A DNA stretch of 64,000 nucleotides from Beroe forskalii (Eukaryota; Ctenophora; Nuda; Beroida; Beroidae): contig WFMF01000515.1 of the NCBI GenBank assembly GCA_011033025.1, positions 53,887 to 117,886 on the forward strand, written 5' to 3'. The notes under the pieces are model-generated. The model searched no databases and had not been told where the DNA came from. It was given only the letters and a program-made list of their open reading frames with translations. Below are positions 62,060-64,000 of this stretch, piece after piece. Position 1 is the stretch's first letter. Every line of letters begins with the position of its first letter. The translations under genes were made by a program, and so were the position numbers.

Positions 62060-64000
62060 GGAAGTGGAAGAGATGAGTGATGATAAAATCAATAGTAATG
62101 ATTTGGTAGGTGACATATTTTTGTCCATTAGTAAAATATTCGGGTTTAAGACAGTATATACAGATAACAGAATATACTTAGGATGTAATAAAATTATACA
62201 ACAAATGAGGTTAAAATGGAGAAGAAATTAGGAGGCATCTGCTGTTGGTATATCACCACATTCTACCCTAACTAATATGACGAGATAGCAAGGGACATCA
62301 GGACGAGATGTCAACTCAATGCCAAGCGACTATAGATAAAAATTAAGTAATTATTTTGATGAAATACATCAACACTCTTGTCCACAAAATATCAATGTTT
62401 CAGTAAAACAGTACGCTGGATCTTCCAGCACATGTCATCTAAACATGTAATGTAATCTCACACCCAATTGATCAATATCAAATGTTAACAATTATTTAGC
62501 ACCATTTCACTCCGGTGCCCATTCCATAGTAACATCAATAAAAAGCAATTTTACAATTAACAAATCACTTCAAACAAATCACTTCAAACAAATAAGAAGT
62601 TATTCAATGTGATAAAAATTAAAATTAATTTTAACTTCCACAATGACAAAATATCAAACTTGATAAAAACACTGAAAAGCCAGTAAAAATAAATAACAAT
62701 AACATAATTTTGTTTGTCAGACCCCTTAGCCTTCTGCGGGCGCGCCCGAAGGTCGGACAACGTCTGACAAAATTTTGTAGGGTTAATAAATCAATAAATT
62801 AATACTTTTGATAGCAATTAACTTCCTAAGCCCGCATAGGTGTGCGTACGCGCGCCGCGCAACGCAGACAGGGATATACGTGTTTAGCAAGCAATTAACA
62901 GCAGCAATTAATTTAAAATTTTGCTTAACACGTATATCCCTGTGACCCTGTGTGGGCTCGCGCGGCGCGTACACACACATATAGCTATGCGGGCGCGGCT
63001 GAGGAAACAATTACTGTAAACTTGATATTACGAGGGGGATCGTGGGAGGGGGTTGAAATTGGCTCGTAGGATGTTACCCTACCCTCGCGCGCGCGGCGCA
63101 ACGTTCCACATTTGGACGTCACTTTGCGCCTTCCGCGAGGGTAGGGGGAAATACAACATCGTGTGCAGCAGAAAGTGCTGCACAATCTGATTGGTCGAGC
63201 GCGTACTACGTCATTATCATAAGCTAACGTATTGCGCTACGAAACGACGCGCGCACCAATATTGCAAAAATTGTCTGGTTGGGCAAATTGAGTGAAATTT
63301 ATTGAAAAAACTTTTGTCAAATGTTACATCATTGGAAAGATCTCATTCTCAGCTATAAATTTAACAAAGAATTGTGGAAAAAGATGCTTTGGATCGGGAG
63401 TTATGGGCGTTTTACTGAAATTTTGTAGCTGTCCTCCGCGAACATCGAAGCTTTTCTCGCTCAAAAAATCGAGCGCTCTTGTTCCAGAACATTCTCACCT
63501 CGTGTTTGCTAAATGTTCAATGCTTGCTTACGGTGTGTGGGTGTTGCCGGTCATGAGCTTTTGATTAATTCTAAGTTATTATCAGTCACGATTTTAATCT
63601 TTCTTCTGGACTTTTGCTTGTGAGGGCTAGTGGAGACGCTTAGGGACATAAAAAGCAAAATGTAAATTTTTTTCTAAAATCGACAATTTTGGTACCAAAA
63701 GAAAGCTCTTGTTGAGTAGATTACGAGATCGACTAGACGCAAGCGTGATTCCCTTTCTACGAGTCACAATACCCTCCGAAAGGTTTTCACACTTTTGCCC
63801 ATAACTCGTGATGCTTTCGGCCAATCGTAAAACTTTGATACCTACGGAAGCAGAATTTTAAGCGGAATCCGATGCAATTCTCAAATTTATGATTAGACGC
63901 TAATTTGTTATCGTTATCGCCGATTTTAAAATCGACGCGTTCATACAATGACAAAATGTGAAGACCCTTTAGGCTCGTCGTTTTGGGGCGCGCGTTCGGC
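62060..64000. other. Gene-poor end of window, with CpG-rich hairpins
   Basis: 62815-63000 is a long palindrome: the left side CCGCATAGGTGTGCGTACGC..AGGGATATACGTG returns in inverted order on the right (CACGTATATCCCT..GTACACACACATA). 63085-63145 is another hairpin (CTACCCTCGCG ... CGCGAGGGTAG). Sequence from 63170 on is CpG-richer, but no exon is convincing. Confidence 0.55.

Larger units (their letters stand above)
60390..62060. repeat. Copies of a dispersed repeat, one split by a hAT insertion
   Basis: 60400-60511 plus 61537-61680 form one copy interrupted by the hAT element. A second copy at 61800-62060 is intact at that point (AATCCGAAGATCAGAGTGGG). A third, diverged copy is at about 7970-9080. 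They share the ATAATCC/CTAATCC..GATCAG and AGGTGACAAGAGAGAA blocks. Confidence 0.7.

Noticed and set aside
1-64000. tRNA and rRNA genes
   Set aside because: Scanning by eye for B-box-like GGTTCGAATCC patterns and rRNA cores gave nothing convincing. A dedicated scan could still find one.

Overview
The window is nuclear DNA of an invertebrate-type animal. It is AT-rich, with many short exons joined by GT-AG introns, several minisatellites, DNA transposons (hAT-like and Harbinger-like), a non-LTR retrotransposon relic and a Penelope-like reverse transcriptase fragment. There are no operons, CRISPR arrays or recognisable tRNA/rRNA genes. The species cannot be named from the sequence. Only about 3-4 kb is convincingly coding, and nearly all of it lies in exons shorter than 260 bp that single-ORF searches miss.

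Layout: (1) 1-6966, minus strand: the 5' two thirds of EMC1 (ER membrane complex subunit 1) in about 12 exons. Its introns hold minisatellites and one intronless secreted-protein gene on the opposite strand (2726-3316). (2) 7040-17230: repeats, including a dead LINE (about 10500-12270), a GC-ended element carrying a minisatellite (12995-14125), and copies of a short structured repeat. (3) 17234-17406, plus strand: a first exon with a PDI/thioredoxin active site (CGHC). (4) 17480-53615: a giant imperfect inverted repeat, with left arm 17480-31265, unique centre 31266-37134 and right arm 37135-53615. The arms differ by substitutions and by at least seven insertions or expansions. (5) 55787-60246, minus strand: five exons of a Ras-association (RA)-domain gene. 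(6) 60250-64000: repeats, including a textbook hAT insertion with 8-bp target duplication.

The central result concerns the RA-domain gene. Exons 1-5 (minus strand, 60.2 to 55.8 kb) continue in phase into exon 6 in the right arm (51209-51150, minus). Exon 6 also exists in the left arm (18807-18866, plus). The next two phase-compatible exons (7 and 8, a second RA-like domain) are in the centre on the PLUS strand (36218-36706). The gene as laid out is therefore broken by orientation and would be whole if the centre were flipped between the arms. Either the arms are a real palindrome that can invert its centre, or (more likely) the assembly has joined two diverged haplotypes of one locus head to head. 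The second reading is supported by a stretch at 17480-17835 that looks like degraded base calls of the right-arm sequence 53215-53615, directly beside the orphan PDI exon.

Other points of note are a family of three dispersed repeats with a hammerhead-like core and covarying stems, three unrelated minisatellites that share a GGTACC core, and exon-edge duplications in EMC1 introns.
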